The position numbers were made by a program, and so were the translations under genes. A stretch of 64,000 nt of DNA, taken from the NCBI GenBank assembly GCA_020633465.1, contig JACKDN010000028.1:1-64000 (forward strand), in the 5' to 3' direction. Positions 63,682 to 64,000 of this stretch are shown here, piece by piece (within the stretch, counting starts at the first letter, position 1; each line of letters begins with the position of its first letter). The DNA is from Myxococcales bacterium. GTDB taxonomy: Bacteria; Myxococcota_A; Bradymonadia; UBA7976; UBA1532. The notes beneath the pieces were generated by a model, which worked only from the letters and a program-made list of their open reading frames with translations, was not told the origin of the DNA and ran no database searches.

Positions 63682-64000
63682 TCACCGCGCGCTGTGCAGC
63701 CCGCGCGGCGTGCGCCCCCAGGCCAGCGCGATCAGCAGGGTGGTGGCCAGCGCGGGGCCGCACAGGCCGGCCGCGACGAAGAGCGCGGTCCAGCCGGTCG
63801 CCGCGTGGTGCAGGTGCAGCGCCTGCACCGCCGACAGGGTGAAGTCGGCCAGGGTGGCGCCCCCCAGCAGCAACGCCACGCGGCTGGTCGCGGGGTGGTC
63901 GCGGCGGGCCAGCGCGGCGAGGCCGCCCAGCGCCACCACCATCACCGCGTCGAAGGCCACCCAGGCGGTCTGGATGGTGGCGTGGCCGAACCACCGATCA
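63682..64000 (-). CDS. Membrane protein, 5' end beyond the right edge
   Basis: The frame is open from the window edge (RWFGHATIQTAWVAFDAVMV) to the stop at 63682. It shows at least three hydrophobic segments: VAFDAVMVVALGGLAALA, SRVALLLGGATLADFTLSAV and WTALFVAAGLCGPALATTLL. The start lies outside the window; an internal GTG at 63960 is unlikely because the preceding codons look like protein. No family recognised. It is 32 bases upstream of the hydrolase gene. Confidence 0.65.
   Translation of the reverse strand, partial: DRWFGHATIQTAWVAFDAVMVVALGGLAALARRDHPATSRVALLLGGATLADFTLSAVQALHLHHAATGWTALFVAAGLCGPALATTLLIALAWGRTPRGLHSAR

Overview
The window is about 70% G+C, with densely packed genes and strong G/C third-position bias. 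It looks like a Myxococcota-type (deltaproteobacterial) chromosome. The grounds for that are inference from gene content: alternative complex III joined to a caa3-type oxidase, a fused isobutyryl-CoA mutase (IcmF), sigma-54 activators, many lipoproteins with Ala/Asp/Pro-rich linkers, and a type III polyketide synthase operon. No rRNA, tRNA, insertion sequence, phage or CRISPR array was seen.

Layout. 1-10,100: mostly minus-strand envelope or exported proteins, including a large Cys-rich secreted protein followed by a vitellogenin-like protein cut by the left edge, a beta-lactamase-fold hydrolase, a lipoprotein and a transglutaminase-like protein, together with two GNATs and a secreted cupin. 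10,126-14,433: a TetR repressor divergent from a TPP enzyme, an epimerase and an SDR. 14,435-18,600: a lipoprotein octaheme cytochrome carrying eight Cys-rich repeats behind a good -24/-12 promoter, facing a sigma-54 activator with a Cys-rich PAS domain. 18,751-22,830: an apparently frameshifted lipoprotein, then a type III PKS / ICMT-like methyltransferase / flavoprotein operon of phenolic-lipid type. 22,846-31,472 (minus): two cyclic-nucleotide-binding-domain proteins, pdxT, pdxS, a DUF985 cupin, an amidase, a small membrane protein and icmF.

31,748-48,281 (plus) is the respiratory block: a receiver-type sigma-54 activator, a 400-bp control region with a second -24/-12 promoter and a repeated dyad, actABCDEF, a small membrane protein, SCO, ctaCDEF, then a membrane PH-like protein and a double-receiver protein. 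Quinol would be oxidised by ACIII and electrons passed to the cytochrome-c-tailed oxidase. 48,312-51,631 (minus): a lipoprotein, glnA, the PII gene and a BrnT/HTH toxin-antitoxin pair. 51,940-54,641: envelope proteins with PDZ and carboxypeptidase-regulatory folds, a possible Imm26 protein and a MOSC protein. 54,642-55,225 has no gene but holds three strong hairpins. 55,226-58,281: rlmK and rlmL as separate genes in the order opposite to the E. coli fusion, RlmL bearing a long Arg/Asp repeat tail in which the reading frame switches. 58,304-64,000: a GNAT, the transhydrogenase pntA-pntB, a DTW-domain protein, a hydrolase and a partial membrane protein.

The most notable themes are two independent electron-transfer operons, each paired with its own sigma-54 activator and a sequence-recognisable sigma-54 promoter, and the octaheme reductase mounted on a Cys-repeat lipoprotein stalk.
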